DNA of 64,000 nt, taken from Sphingomonadaceae bacterium. GTDB lineage: Bacteria > Pseudomonadota > Alphaproteobacteria > Sphingomonadales > Sphingomonadaceae. The stretch is taken from NCBI GenBank assembly GCA_947477745.1, contig CANJUF010000015.1:1-64000 (forward strand), in the 5' to 3' direction. The notes under the pieces were generated by a model. The model was not told the DNA's origin, searched no databases, and saw only the letters and a program-made list of their open reading frames with translations. Of this stretch, positions 45,813-53,902 are shown piece after piece (within the stretch, counting starts at the first letter, position 1; every line of letters begins with the position of its first letter). The position numbers and the translations under genes were made by a program.

Positions 45813-46613
45813 TCAGTTCCCCTGCGGCTTTGACACTTCGGCGAGCGCCTGACGGGATGCTCCATCCGGCGCGGCTGGCGTGACCCCGCGGTCCAGCGTG
45901 GCGGCATCCTTGCCGCTGCGCAGGACGATATGTTGCGGCACGCCCTCGATGACGATGACATCGCCGCGCACCGCATAGTTCACCGGTCCTTCGGCTCCGC
46001 CCGCGTCCTTAATCAGGATCGCCGGCACAGGCTGTCCGGCGCGCCAGGTCACATAGACCGACGCTCCGTCGTCATAGATGCGCGAGGGCAGCAGGCTGCC
46101 TTTGCCCTTGGTGTTCCAGGCGAAATTAAGCGTCGCGGGATCGGCAGGAGTGTTGCCTGCAGCAAGCGCGGCTTCCTCGCCGCTCAGGCCCGATTGCGAC
46201 GCGGCGGCTGCGGTCTTGGGCCGGTCAGGATAGGCAAAGCGCAGGACATAGAGCGGCTTTGCCTGGCCCGAGGCGACGAGATCGAAATAGTAGGTGCGCT
46301 GGTCAGTGATGACGGTCATGTTGCTGCGCGCGTTTGCGGCCAAAGGCTTCACGAACAGCGCATTGGCGCGCTTGTTGGGGGTGACCTGCCAGGCATTGGA
46401 ATCGCCGATCGCGACGTTTTCGATATGCTCGCCCTCGTCGAAGGTGATCGCCGCCTGCACACCGGGACGCCCATCGATGCGCACGACCTCGTCGGGGCTA
46501 TAGGTGCGGGTGACGAGGCGCGGGTCGGCAGCGCCCAGCGCAGGCGCGGCCAGGGCGGACAGGAGGGCAGCGCCCACACAAAGCAGGCTGACATGGGATC
46601 GTCGGAAAGTCAT
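45813..46613 (-). CDS. virB9: Type IV secretion protein VirB9 (TrbG)
   Basis: A 266-residue periplasmic core protein. The signal peptide is residues 1-28 (ending APALGAAD). The N-terminal domain has GRPGVQAAITFDEGEHIENVAIGDSNAWQV, KPLAANARSNMTVITDQRTYYFDL and YVLRFAYPD; the C-terminal domain contains NFAWNTKGKGSLLPSRIYDDG. VirB9 normally pairs with the VirB7 lipoprotein, which is not found here. ATG 46613 overlaps the virB6 stop (ATGA); the open frame continues upstream antisense-free but without similarity. Confidence 0.93.
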   Translation of the reverse strand: MTFRRSHVSLLCVGAALLSALAAPALGAADPRLVTRTYSPDEVVRIDGRPGVQAAITFDEGEHIENVAIGDSNAWQVTPNKRANALFVKPLAANARSNMTVITDQRTYYFDLVASGQAKPLYVLRFAYPDRPKTAAAASQSGLSGEEAALAAGNTPADPATLNFAWNTKGKGSLLPSRIYDDGASVYVTWRAGQPVPAILIKDAGGAEGPVNYAVRGDVIVIEGVPQHIVLRSGKDAATLDRGVTPAAPDGASRQALAEVSKPQGN

Positions 46614-47809
46614 CGGATCATCTCGCGGGGTACGGGGTTTCGAGCGGCGGCAAAGCGGCTGCCGATGCCGCGCGCACGCAAGCGCGGCAGCGAAGAGGTT
46701 GCGGCCATCGGCGCGGCGACCTGGCTGTGCGTGACGTGCGAGCGGACCTCGCGGCTCGCTCCGCCGGGCGCAGAGGGGCCCATCGACGAGATCGCCGGTT
46801 CCGAACCTGCCCGCACCACCATGGCGGCGCGCGAAGGCGCGGCCGAGATCGCTGGTTCCGCCAAGCCAGCCACTGCGGGTGCGACGGCGGGTGCGCTTGC
46901 GGCAGCAGACTGCGTGGCTGCTTCGCCCGAGGCCAGGCCGAAAACGTTCCAGGCCGAAACCATCGTGCCGGCCACCTTGAGCATCATCACCATCAGCGCG
47001 CAGTGGACGCAGGCCAGCAGGAACAGCGCCATGGCAGCGCGCACATCGAGCGCGCCGTCGCCTCCGCGCAAGGTCGCCACGACCGGGGCGACAAGTTCGA
47101 GCATCAGCGATCCGCCGAGCGTCACGAACAGCGGCGCTATCGCCGTCAGCAGCAAGCCGCGCAGCCAGCCTGCGGTCAGCCCGCGAGTCGGCCCGAACAG
47201 GGCAAGCACCACGAACACCGGTCCGGTCGCCAGCAATACGGCAAGCGCGATGCGCGAGGTGACGAGCACGCCCACAGTGCCAAGCAGCAGCAGCATGGTG
47301 CCCAGCCACATCGCGCCCTGCGGCGAGAACGCGCCGCTGTTGGCGGCACTCGCCGCTTGCTGCGCGCCCGCATCGGGCGTGCCGGGCGCGGCGACCTCGG
47401 AAATCGCGGCCATGACCATGTCGATACGGTCAGCAAACAGCACGCTGGCTGAACCTTGCTCGCCAAGGATCATTCCGGCAATCTGATCGGGCGCGCCGAC
47501 CGCGAGGTTCCAGACAACTTGCTGGAAGGCCATCCAGCTCGTCGCGAAGGTCAGCACCAGTCCCAGCATCATCATGCGCGGGGTCAGCGCCGATACGCCA
47601 AGGCGGCTGCGCCCGGTAATCAGCGAAAAGGCGAAAATCGCGATGTAGAGAGTGAGCAGAATGGTCAGCGCGGGAAGCAGCGATCCCTCGGTGCCGAATA
47701 GCCGGGCAAAGGCGCTCGCCGCCGTCTGGTTGGCCATGCAATCGACCGCCCGCAGCGCCGGAGCGGCACCCGCCGAAGCATTGTTTACCAGATCGGCGCA
47801 GGCGTTCAT
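46610..47809 (-). CDS. virB6: Type IV secretion inner-membrane protein VirB6 (TrbL)
   Basis: A 399-residue polytopic protein with about six hydrophobic helices, among them LPALTILLTLYIAIFAFSLI, MMMLGLVLTFATSWMAFQQVVW, MWLGTMLLLLGTVGVLVTSRIALAVLLATGPVFVVLALFG and AAMALFLLACVHCALMVMML. A periplasmic loop lies near the middle, and a Ser/Ala-rich cytoplasmic tail of about 100 residues follows. ATG 47809 overlaps the virB4 stop. VirB6 forms the inner-membrane part of the channel. Confidence 0.9.
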   Translation of the reverse strand: MNACADLVNNASAGAAPALRAVDCMANQTAASAFARLFGTEGSLLPALTILLTLYIAIFAFSLITGRSRLGVSALTPRMMMLGLVLTFATSWMAFQQVVWNLAVGAPDQIAGMILGEQGSASVLFADRIDMVMAAISEVAAPGTPDAGAQQAASAANSGAFSPQGAMWLGTMLLLLGTVGVLVTSRIALAVLLATGPVFVVLALFGPTRGLTAGWLRGLLLTAIAPLFVTLGGSLMLELVAPVVATLRGGDGALDVRAAMALFLLACVHCALMVMMLKVAGTMVSAWNVFGLASGEAATQSAAASAPAVAPAVAGLAEPAISAAPSRAAMVVRAGSEPAISSMGPSAPGGASREVRSHVTHSQVAAPMAATSSLPRLRARGIGSRFAAARNPVPREMIR

Positions 47810-50208
47810 TCCGCTGCTTCCACCAGATATTCGGCGTCGGCGGGCCACAGCTCGCCAGTCAGCTCCCCGTACCAGCCGGCGGGCTCCTCGCCGTGTTTGG
47901 CACGCAGCATGTCGAGACGGCGCACCGTGCTTTCGCGGCCCGAGAGGACGGTTAGCACATCGGGCATGCCCGAAAGGTCGAGCCGCACCACGGCGGAGGC
48001 GTCGGACTGGCGCACAAGGAAGCAGCGGCTGTGCGCAGGCAAAGTGCGGATCAGGTCAAGCTCGTGCTCGGTCAGCCCGAAGCCGTTGCAATAATCCTCA
48101 GCCCGGCCGCGCGCATTGGGCATGAACACCATGGTCGCGGTCTGTTCGACCAGCGCGGTCGAAATGCGGCTGTCGAGCGCATCGCGCGCGGACTGGGTGG
48201 CGAAGCCGACCAGCGCATTGCGCTTGCGCAGCGTCTTGAGCCAGTCGCGGATGCGCGCGGCGAAAACCTCGTCGTCGAGCGCCTTCCAGCCTTCGTCGAT
48301 CAGGATCATCGCGGGCGAACCGTCGAGCCGTTCGTCGATGCGGTGGAACAGGTACATCATCACCGGCGTGCGCAGGCGCGGACTTTCGAGCAGTGCGGTC
48401 ATGTCGAAGCCGATGACGCGGGCGGACAGGTCGAGCCGGTCATGCTCGTTGTCGAACAGCCAGCCGTGTTCGTGCCCCTGCGTCCATGCCTCGAGACGGC
48501 TGGAGAGATCGCCCGGCTGCGGACGGCGCGCACCGGCCAGCAGTTCGCGGAAATGTGTGAGGCGGCGCAGTGACGGATCGTTGGCATAGGCGGCATCGAC
48601 AGCGCCGGCGATCATGGCATGTTCTTCCGAGCCTTGCGCCGCGAGCAGCACGCCAAGCCAGTCACGCAGGAACGCGCGGTTGGCAGGACTGTCAGGAAGC
48701 GCAAGCGGATTGAAGCCAGTCGGATGGCCCGAGGCGATCCGGCTGTACGCGCCGCCGATGCCCCGCACGAACACTTCCGCGCCGCGATCCTTGTCGAACA
48801 GCACGGTGCGAGGGCTGAACTTCTGCGCCTGCGCGGCGAGGAAATTCATCACCACGGTCTTGCCCGATCCGGACGGGCCGATGACGGTGAAATTGCCGAG
48901 ATCGCCCTGGTGAAAGTTAAAGAAGAACGGTGTCGAGCTGGTGGTCTGGAGCAGGGTGACCGCCTCGCCCCAGTGATTGCCCTGCGCCTGCCCCATCGAA
49001 AAGCCGTGCAGCGAGCCCATGCAGGCCATGTTGGCCGACGAGATCAGCGAGCGGCGGACAAGAAAGCCTTCGTTTCCAGGGAACTGGCCCCAGAAGCCCG
49101 GCTCGAGGTTGACGTCCTCGCGTACCGCGATGGCGCCGGCCTCTGCCAGCGTCGCCGCGCAATCGGCTGCCGTCTCGTCAAGCGTGGCAAGCGTTTCGGC
49201 GCGCACCAGCACCGACAGGTGATGATCGCCGAAGCCGACAGCGCCGGTGCCCAGCGCATCGCGGGCCGAGGCCATCTCGCGCCGCTCGGCCATGGCCTCC
49301 TCGTCGGCGGTCTTGAGGCGGCGCAGCGCCAGGTCGATGCGCTCGCGCGCCTGCTGGCGATCGGCAGGAGCGTAAGTCTCGGTCAGCACCAGTTCGCACG
49401 GCAGCCGCAGCAGCGCGTCGGTGATGCCGGGCGCGGTGCTGTCGGGATAGTCCTTGAGGCTGACCAATGCAGCGAAGTCCCTGCCCTGCGCACCGGACAG
49501 TTCCATAGCATCGAGGCCGAAGCTTGCGCGGCGATAAGGCAGCATGCGGCCCAGGTCGGTGCCGTCCGCCGGGCGTCGCACCGGGCGCATCTCGCCATTG
49601 TAAAGCGCCGAGAGCAGTTCGAGCACTTCCGAGCAGGTGCCGCCCGTGCCCTCGTAATCACCCAGAAGCCGCGCGCCGTAGGGGGAGAGCGCCGAAACCA
49701 TCGCCTGCGCCGCTCCGCGCAGCGAGCGAACGTCGGCGAGATCGGCCTCGACGGCCTGCGATCCCTTGCGCCTGACCATGCGCGCCAGCCGCTCGGGCCA
49801 GCCCGAATGACCGCGCGCGGGCCTGCGCACCAGGGTGACGAACTGATCGTTGACGAACAGCGCGCCCTTGCCCAGCCGGTCCTGCCAGCGGGCATCGATA
49901 TGAGCGCACAGCGGATCGTCGAAATGGCCATCAAGGCCAACCTGCACGCGGTGGCGGATGACGTGGTGATAAAGCACGAAGCGCGCATCGAGCGCGCCGC
50001 GCAGCAGCACCTCGCGCGCGGCGGCATGGGCATTAAGCTCTATCGTGTCAGCAGTCTCGAAAGCGAGGCCCGGAACCTGCAGTGCGATCATGACAGAGCC
50101 ATCGCGCAAGGCGACGACATTGCCGTCTATCAATGCGCGATAGGGCAAGCGGTCTCCCGCGTGCGCTTCCTTGCTGGCCCAGCCGGCCGCGCCGGAAAAA
50201 ATGCTCAT
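47806..50208 (-). CDS. virB4: Type IV secretion ATPase VirB4
   Basis: An 800-residue AAA+-type ATPase. Walker A is IGPSGSGKTVVMNFLAAQ near residue 440, and Walker B is PAMILIDEGWKALDD near residue 635. GFATQSARDALDS follows. The CagE/TrbE/VirB N-terminal domain is present (YHHVIRHRVQVGLDG and QWPERLARM-like GWPERLARMVRR). It drives pilus and channel assembly at the inner membrane. ATG 50208 is used; GTG 50214 is equally possible. Downstream overlap with virB6. Confidence 0.95.
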   Translation of the reverse strand: MSIFSGAAGWASKEAHAGDRLPYRALIDGNVVALRDGSVMIALQVPGLAFETADTIELNAHAAAREVLLRGALDARFVLYHHVIRHRVQVGLDGHFDDPLCAHIDARWQDRLGKGALFVNDQFVTLVRRPARGHSGWPERLARMVRRKGSQAVEADLADVRSLRGAAQAMVSALSPYGARLLGDYEGTGGTCSEVLELLSALYNGEMRPVRRPADGTDLGRMLPYRRASFGLDAMELSGAQGRDFAALVSLKDYPDSTAPGITDALLRLPCELVLTETYAPADRQQARERIDLALRRLKTADEEAMAERREMASARDALGTGAVGFGDHHLSVLVRAETLATLDETAADCAATLAEAGAIAVREDVNLEPGFWGQFPGNEGFLVRRSLISSANMACMGSLHGFSMGQAQGNHWGEAVTLLQTTSSTPFFFNFHQGDLGNFTVIGPSGSGKTVVMNFLAAQAQKFSPRTVLFDKDRGAEVFVRGIGGAYSRIASGHPTGFNPLALPDSPANRAFLRDWLGVLLAAQGSEEHAMIAGAVDAAYANDPSLRRLTHFRELLAGARRPQPGDLSSRLEAWTQGHEHGWLFDNEHDRLDLSARVIGFDMTALLESPRLRTPVMMYLFHRIDERLDGSPAMILIDEGWKALDDEVFAARIRDWLKTLRKRNALVGFATQSARDALDSRISTALVEQTATMVFMPNARGRAEDYCNGFGLTEHELDLIRTLPAHSRCFLVRQSDASAVVRLDLSGMPDVLTVLSGRESTVRRLDMLRAKHGEEPAGWYGELTGELWPADAEYLVEAAE

Positions 50209-50220
50209 CTGCACTCGCTT

Positions 50221-50505
50221 TCACGCAGCATAGGAATTGCACCCCCAGTGCCGCCAGTTGCGCACGCGCGGGCAGCGCGAGACTTTGGTGATCCACAGGT
50301 CGAAAGCGCGCGGCTCGCGCAGGCAGGCCATGTAACCCAGGCCATGCACCACCAGCGCCACGGGCAGCGCCCAGAAGCTCTTGGTGATGAGGAACGCCTC
50401 AGTGGTCACCGCCGCATTGATCACGAAAAAGTTCATTGTGACGCCGCCGAACATCTGCGGCCTGGTTAGCGCGCGGTGAACCGGGTGACGCACCAGATCC
50501 GACAT
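50221..50505 (-). CDS. virB3: Type IV secretion protein VirB3
   Basis: A 94-residue small inner-membrane protein. It starts MSDLVRHPVHRALTRPQMFGGVTMNFFVINAA, typical of VirB3, with hydrophobic helices at about residues 20-38 and 43-62. The C-terminal tail CLREPRAFDLWITKVSRC matches the family REPRxFDLW pattern. Position between virB2 and virB4 is canonical. Confidence 0.92.
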   Translation of the reverse strand: MSDLVRHPVHRALTRPQMFGGVTMNFFVINAAVTTEAFLITKSFWALPVALVVHGLGYMACLREPRAFDLWITKVSRCPRVRNWRHWGCNSYAA

Positions 50506-50511
50506 CGGGAT

Positions 50512-50811
50512 TTAACCTGCCGCCTGCTGGATACCCGCGACGATCGCGCTCGATCCGAACAGGATGAAGCAGCCGATGATGACAGTTGCGCCAAACCGCC
50601 AGTTGAGCCTGCCGGTTAGCATCATGAAGCCTACGGCGGCGACCGCCATGACCGCAACCGCGGTTGCGACGTTGCCGAGCAGTGTGCCCTGCAACCAGCC
50701 CAATGCCGCGACGATCGGGCCGGATCCTTGCGGATCGCTGGCTGCTTGCGCAAAAGCCGCAGTGGGAAATGCTGCCACAGCGGCGGCGAGAACTGCACTT
50801 GTCTTCTTCAT
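50512..50811 (-). CDS. virB2: Type IV secretion major pilin VirB2 (TrbC)
   Basis: A 99-residue prepilin. The signal peptide is residues 1-22 (MKKTSAVLAAAVAAFPTAAFAQ). The mature pilin has two hydrophobic helices, GWLQGTLLGNVATAVAVMAVAAVGFMML and FGATVIIGCFILFGSSAIVAGI, joined by TGRLNWR. This is the standard two-helix VirB2 form. ATG 50811 is one base after the virB1 stop. Confidence 0.92.
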   Translation of the reverse strand: MKKTSAVLAAAVAAFPTAAFAQAASDPQGSGPIVAALGWLQGTLLGNVATAVAVMAVAAVGFMMLTGRLNWRFGATVIIGCFILFGSSAIVAGIQQAAG

Positions 50812-50812
50812 G

Positions 50813-51433
50813 TTACCTCCGCACCGGCGCGGCGAGCCGCGCCATGATCGCGCTAACGTAGTTTCGGGTTTCGGTGATTGCCGGCACGCCATTCGCGCGG
50901 ATCACGCGTCCGGGTCCGGCATTGTAAGCGGCCAGCGCCTTTTCCAGGTCACCGCCAAAACGGTCGAGTTGCTCGCGCAGATAGCGCGCGCCGCCTTCGA
51001 GATTGGCCTGGGGGTCGTGGGGATTGACGCCAAGCTGGCGCGCGGTTCCGGGCATTAGCTGGGCAAGCCCGCGCGCACCGACTGGCGAGACAGCGCCCTC
51101 GTTCCAGCGGCTCTCCTGCCAGACCAGCGCTTCGAGCAGCATCGGGCTGATGTCGTATTTGGCGGCCAGTTCGGCAACGCGGCCCTGCCAGCGCAGCGGC
51201 CCCGCCGTGTCTCCGACAGCCGTTTCGGGAAGGCTGGCCATGGCAGGCTGAAGCTGCTGCAAATCGGGCGCAGCCAGTGCGGGCTGCCTCGGTCCGCCGG
51301 CTATCCAGCCATGCGTTTCCCCGTTGATTTCGAGCACGTCGGCATGAGCGGCCACCGGCATAGCGGTGAATGCAATGCCAATAGCCAGCACCAGCCTATT
51401 CGTAAGAAAGAATCGGTTCGTCTTGCTCTTCAT
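50813..51433 (-). CDS. virB1: Lytic transglycosylase of the T4SS (VirB1-like)
   Basis: A 206-residue SLT-domain enzyme that opens peptidoglycan for the secretion channel. The signal peptide ends near AAHA (residue 31). The catalytic Glu is in LVWQESRWNEGAVSPVGARGLAQLMPGTARQLG, followed by NLEGGARYLREQLDRFGGDLEKALAAYNAGPGRV. It is the first gene of the virB operon. The start codon lies only 22 bases from a strong Pho-box-like site and lacks a clear Shine-Dalgarno, so it may be translated from a very short leader. Confidence 0.9.
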   Translation of the reverse strand: MKSKTNRFFLTNRLVLAIGIAFTAMPVAAHADVLEINGETHGWIAGGPRQPALAAPDLQQLQPAMASLPETAVGDTAGPLRWQGRVAELAAKYDISPMLLEALVWQESRWNEGAVSPVGARGLAQLMPGTARQLGVNPHDPQANLEGGARYLREQLDRFGGDLEKALAAYNAGPGRVIRANGVPAITETRNYVSAIMARLAAPVRR

Positions 51434-51454
51434 GAAAGCGCGATGGCGTCTTTA

Positions 51455-51473
51455 CATGACAGCTTTGTGACGG
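51455..51473 (-). promoter_or_regulatory. Pho-box-like site in front of the virB operon
   Basis: On the minus strand CCGTCACAAAGCTGTCATG matches the Pho box CTGTCATAWAWCTGTCAY at 15 of 18 positions by hand count, with a perfect second half-site (CTGTCAT) and an 11-base period. It reads toward virB1 and ends 22 bases before its ATG. A third weaker half-site (CTGCAAA) lies 7 bases further upstream. Confidence 0.6.
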
Positions 51474-51563
51474 TTTGCAGGCAACTGCCCGCTTTCTCGT
51501 AAAACGCCTAAACTTGGCGAGCGAGAGCAAGGAGGTCCCTTGAAGTCCTGACCGTCAATTTGG

Positions 51564-51938
51564 TCAGCGCATGACGATCTTGCTGTCATTTTCCAATGCT
51601 GCTGCGGCCAATCGCGCCGCCGCGCGCGAATCCATCCAGCGCCCATCGGTCAGTTGCAGGTCGTAGCGTTCGGGACTCGCGATTGCAGCACGGAACATAG
51701 CGAGCGCACGCTCCTTCTGGCCCAACTTCGCATAGGCCGAACCCAGATTGATAAGTGCAGCAGGATCACGGTCCTCGACCAGTCCGCTAGCGAGAATCCG
51801 CGAAATTGCGGCCTCGGTCTGGCTTTGCGCCGTCTGCTCGCTGACAACCATGGTACTTGCAGATTGTGTTTCCGCGCCGGTTGAGGAAGCGCCCGGAGAA
51901 GTAGCCATCGCAGCCGCAAGAACGAGGATCGCATGCAT
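51564..51938 (-). CDS. Small exported TPR-like protein
   Basis: A 124-residue protein starting at ATG 51938, with AGGAGAG seven bases upstream. Residues 1-20 are a probable signal peptide (HAILVLAAAMATSPGAS). A single TPR-like unit is visible: DPAALINLGSAYAKLGQKERALAMFRAAIASPERYDL. It lies between the virB operon and the divergent lipoprotein gene. No specific function recognised; the location suggests a link to the phosphate-linked genes around it. Confidence 0.7.
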   Translation of the reverse strand: MHAILVLAAAMATSPGASSTGAETQSASTMVVSEQTAQSQTEAAISRILASGLVEDRDPAALINLGSAYAKLGQKERALAMFRAAIASPERYDLQLTDGRWMDSRAAARLAAAALENDSKIVMR

Positions 51939-52014
51939 CACATCTCTCCTTTTTTGTTTGTCTCTGGAGGGGAGAATAGCGCGAAATTCCTGTCCGGCGC
52001 AGAAAAAATCGCAA

Positions 52015-52033
52015 CTGTCATAAAAACGCAACA
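52015..52033 (+). promoter_or_regulatory. Distal Pho-box-like site upstream of the lipoprotein gene
   Basis: CTGTCATAAAAACGCAACA contains a perfect first half and spacer of the Pho box (CTGTCATAAAA) and a weak second half: 14 of 18 by hand count. It reads toward the lipoprotein/TonB receptor genes, 185 bases before the GTG. Confidence 0.45.
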
Positions 52034-52096
52034 AAGACGAATCCACGGCGCATTGCCGACGAGTCGCTTCAAGTCAAAAGGTGGCGGACTCGAAGT

Positions 52097-52129
52097 ATCG
52101 TCACATAACAGACATTCTAACGTCATCCC
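52097..52129 (+). promoter_or_regulatory. Three 11-base Pho-like repeats upstream of the lipoprotein gene
   Basis: Three consecutive 11-mers carry the half-sites CGTCAC (52099-), AGACAT (52110-) and CGTCAT (52121-) at identical register. The first pair scores about 13 of 18 against the Pho box. The array reads toward the gene starting at 52219 and ends about 90 bases before it. Confidence 0.45.
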
Positions 52130-52218
52130 CGCGAAAACAAAGTGTCACGACACGCGCCTAATTGGCGAGTCGCGACGGCGGAATCGCCCGGGTCGCCAGA
52201 TTCTCAAGGGGAACCATC

Positions 52219-53814
52219 GTGAAGAATTTCCAAGGCCTTTTGCTTGTCGGCTGCAGCGCCCTCGCGCTCGCCGGATGCGGTCCCAGCGACATCGCATCGC
52301 CCGGCACCGGAGGCGACGTGATCATCAACAACCCCGCGCCAACGCCGACTTCAACGCCGACCAGCGGCACCGGCAATGTTGTCGCCGCTGCGGGCTGTCC
52401 GACGATTGCAGACGCCCAGGGTTTGAGCGACCAGGGAACGATCTCCGGTCCTACCGGCACATGGCGCGTTTGCCGCCTGCCCAACCTGATCAAGACCTCG
52501 ACCACTCTGCCCAAGGTCGCCGGCCTGCTTTACGAGATCAATGGCCGCGTCAACGTCGGCTGCGACGGCGGCTTTACCGCCCCGACAGCCGCCGCGCCGG
52601 TCACCTCGACCACGGTCGGTTGCTCCACGCCGCTTACGGCTGACACGAACGTGACCTTGACCGTCGCGCCGGGCACGATCCTGTTCGGCGGCACCGGCCA
52701 GTCGTGGCTTGCGGTCAACCGCGGCAATAAGATCAATGCGACCGGCAGCGCCAACGCTCCAATCGTGTTCACCAGCCGCGACAACGTGCTCGGGCTCAAC
52801 GACGATAGCTCGCAGGGCCAGTGGGGCGGCGTAGTGCTGCTAGGCCGTGCGCCGGTGACCGATTGCAACGTCGGCTCGGTTGCATCGAACACCTGCGAAC
52901 GCGACACTGAAGGTTCGGCCGACCTTGCCCGCTTCGGCGGAACCAACGCCGCCGACAACTCCGGCCGGATGAGCTTCGTACAGATCCGCTACTCGGGTTT
53001 CGTGCTTGGCGCAAACCGGGAGCTCCAGGCGCTGACCACCGAAGGGATCGGCTCGGGCACCGTGCTCGACCATATCCACTCGCACAACAGCTCCGACGAC
53101 GGCATGGAAGCTTTCGGCGGCTCGGTGAACATGAAATATTACGTTGCCACCGGCGCTGACGACGACAGCCTCGACGTTGATACCGGCTCGCAGTTCAACC
53201 TCCAGTATGCTCTGCTGCTGCCCCGCTCGGGCAAGGGTGACGCGCTGTTCGAGATCGACAGCAACGGCAACGAGGCCGATACCCCGCGTACCAAGCTGAA
53301 CGTTGTCAACTTCGTTGCGATCCAGCCGGTTACCAGCTCGGACAACGAAGCCAATGACCAGGCCGCTGGCCTGTTCCGCGGAAACTCGGACACGACCCTC
53401 GCCAACGGCCTGATCGTGGCGCCGAGCAACGAGTGCATCCGCCTCAACGGTTCGGGCGGAACTCCGGCGAGCCTGACCGCGCGTTCGGTCCAGCTCGTGT
53501 GTAACGCGACCAAGTTCATCGGCTCGGGATCGTTCACTGCGGCGACGGTGGCTTCGGCCTTCGGCACCGGCGCAAATGGCAACAACGACGCCTTCACCTC
53601 GACGCTGACCAGCCTTTTCGTCAACGGCGCCAACGAGGACGCGGTGGCTGCTTTTGCCGCAACCTCGCTCTCGAGCTTCTTCGAAGTTCCGGCCCCTAAT
53701 CGGATCGGCGCGGCGTGGTCGGGCAACACCACCTGGTACAACGGCTGGACTTGCAACAGCTCCACCGCGAACCTTGGCGGCGGATCGTCCTGCACCTCGC
53801 TGCCGACGACCTGA
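52219..53814 (+). CDS. Surface or periplasmic lipoprotein paired with a TonB receptor
   Basis: A 531-residue lipoprotein starting at GTG 52219 with AAGGGGA upstream. The signal ends LALAGC. After a Pro/Thr linker the mature protein is rich in Gly, Asn, Thr and Asp with right-handed beta-helix character (WLAVNRGNKINATGSANAPIVFTS, GQWGGVVLLGRAPV, HIHSHNSSDDGMEAFGGSVNMKYY). Several paired cysteines occur. Related lipoproteins are commonly encoded beside TonB-dependent receptors in sphingomonads and xanthomonads, but the ligand is not known. Two Pho-box-like sites precede it, suggesting phosphate control. Confidence 0.78.
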   Translation: MKNFQGLLLVGCSALALAGCGPSDIASPGTGGDVIINNPAPTPTSTPTSGTGNVVAAAGCPTIADAQGLSDQGTISGPTGTWRVCRLPNLIKTSTTLPKVAGLLYEINGRVNVGCDGGFTAPTAAAPVTSTTVGCSTPLTADTNVTLTVAPGTILFGGTGQSWLAVNRGNKINATGSANAPIVFTSRDNVLGLNDDSSQGQWGGVVLLGRAPVTDCNVGSVASNTCERDTEGSADLARFGGTNAADNSGRMSFVQIRYSGFVLGANRELQALTTEGIGSGTVLDHIHSHNSSDDGMEAFGGSVNMKYYVATGADDDSLDVDTGSQFNLQYALLLPRSGKGDALFEIDSNGNEADTPRTKLNVVNFVAIQPVTSSDNEANDQAAGLFRGNSDTTLANGLIVAPSNECIRLNGSGGTPASLTARSVQLVCNATKFIGSGSFTAATVASAFGTGANGNNDAFTSTLTSLFVNGANEDAVAAFAATSLSSFFEVPAPNRIGAAWSGNTTWYNGWTCNSSTANLGGGSSCTSLPTT

Positions 53815-53843
53815 TCGCGGCTGCCTCGACGACGTAAAAATCC

Positions 53844-53872
53844 GGGGGGCGGCCACCTGTTGGCTGCCCCCC
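53844..53872 (+). terminator. Intercistronic hairpin between lipoprotein and receptor genes
   Basis: GGGGGGCGGCCA pairs with TGGCTGCCCCCC (one G-T wobble) around a CCTGT loop. No T-tract follows, and the next gene has its own strong ribosome binding site. It probably lowers receptor expression relative to the lipoprotein or protects the upstream mRNA end rather than ending all transcription. Confidence 0.55.
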
Positions 53873-53902
53873 ACCTTGAATCCGATCAATAGGGGAAATC
53901 CG

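Noticed and set aside
43693..51433. virB cluster as a conjugative or integrative element
   Set aside because: No relaxase, coupling protein, integrase, oriT-like repeat or flanking direct repeat is visible, and it is embedded among chromosomal phosphate and lipid genes.
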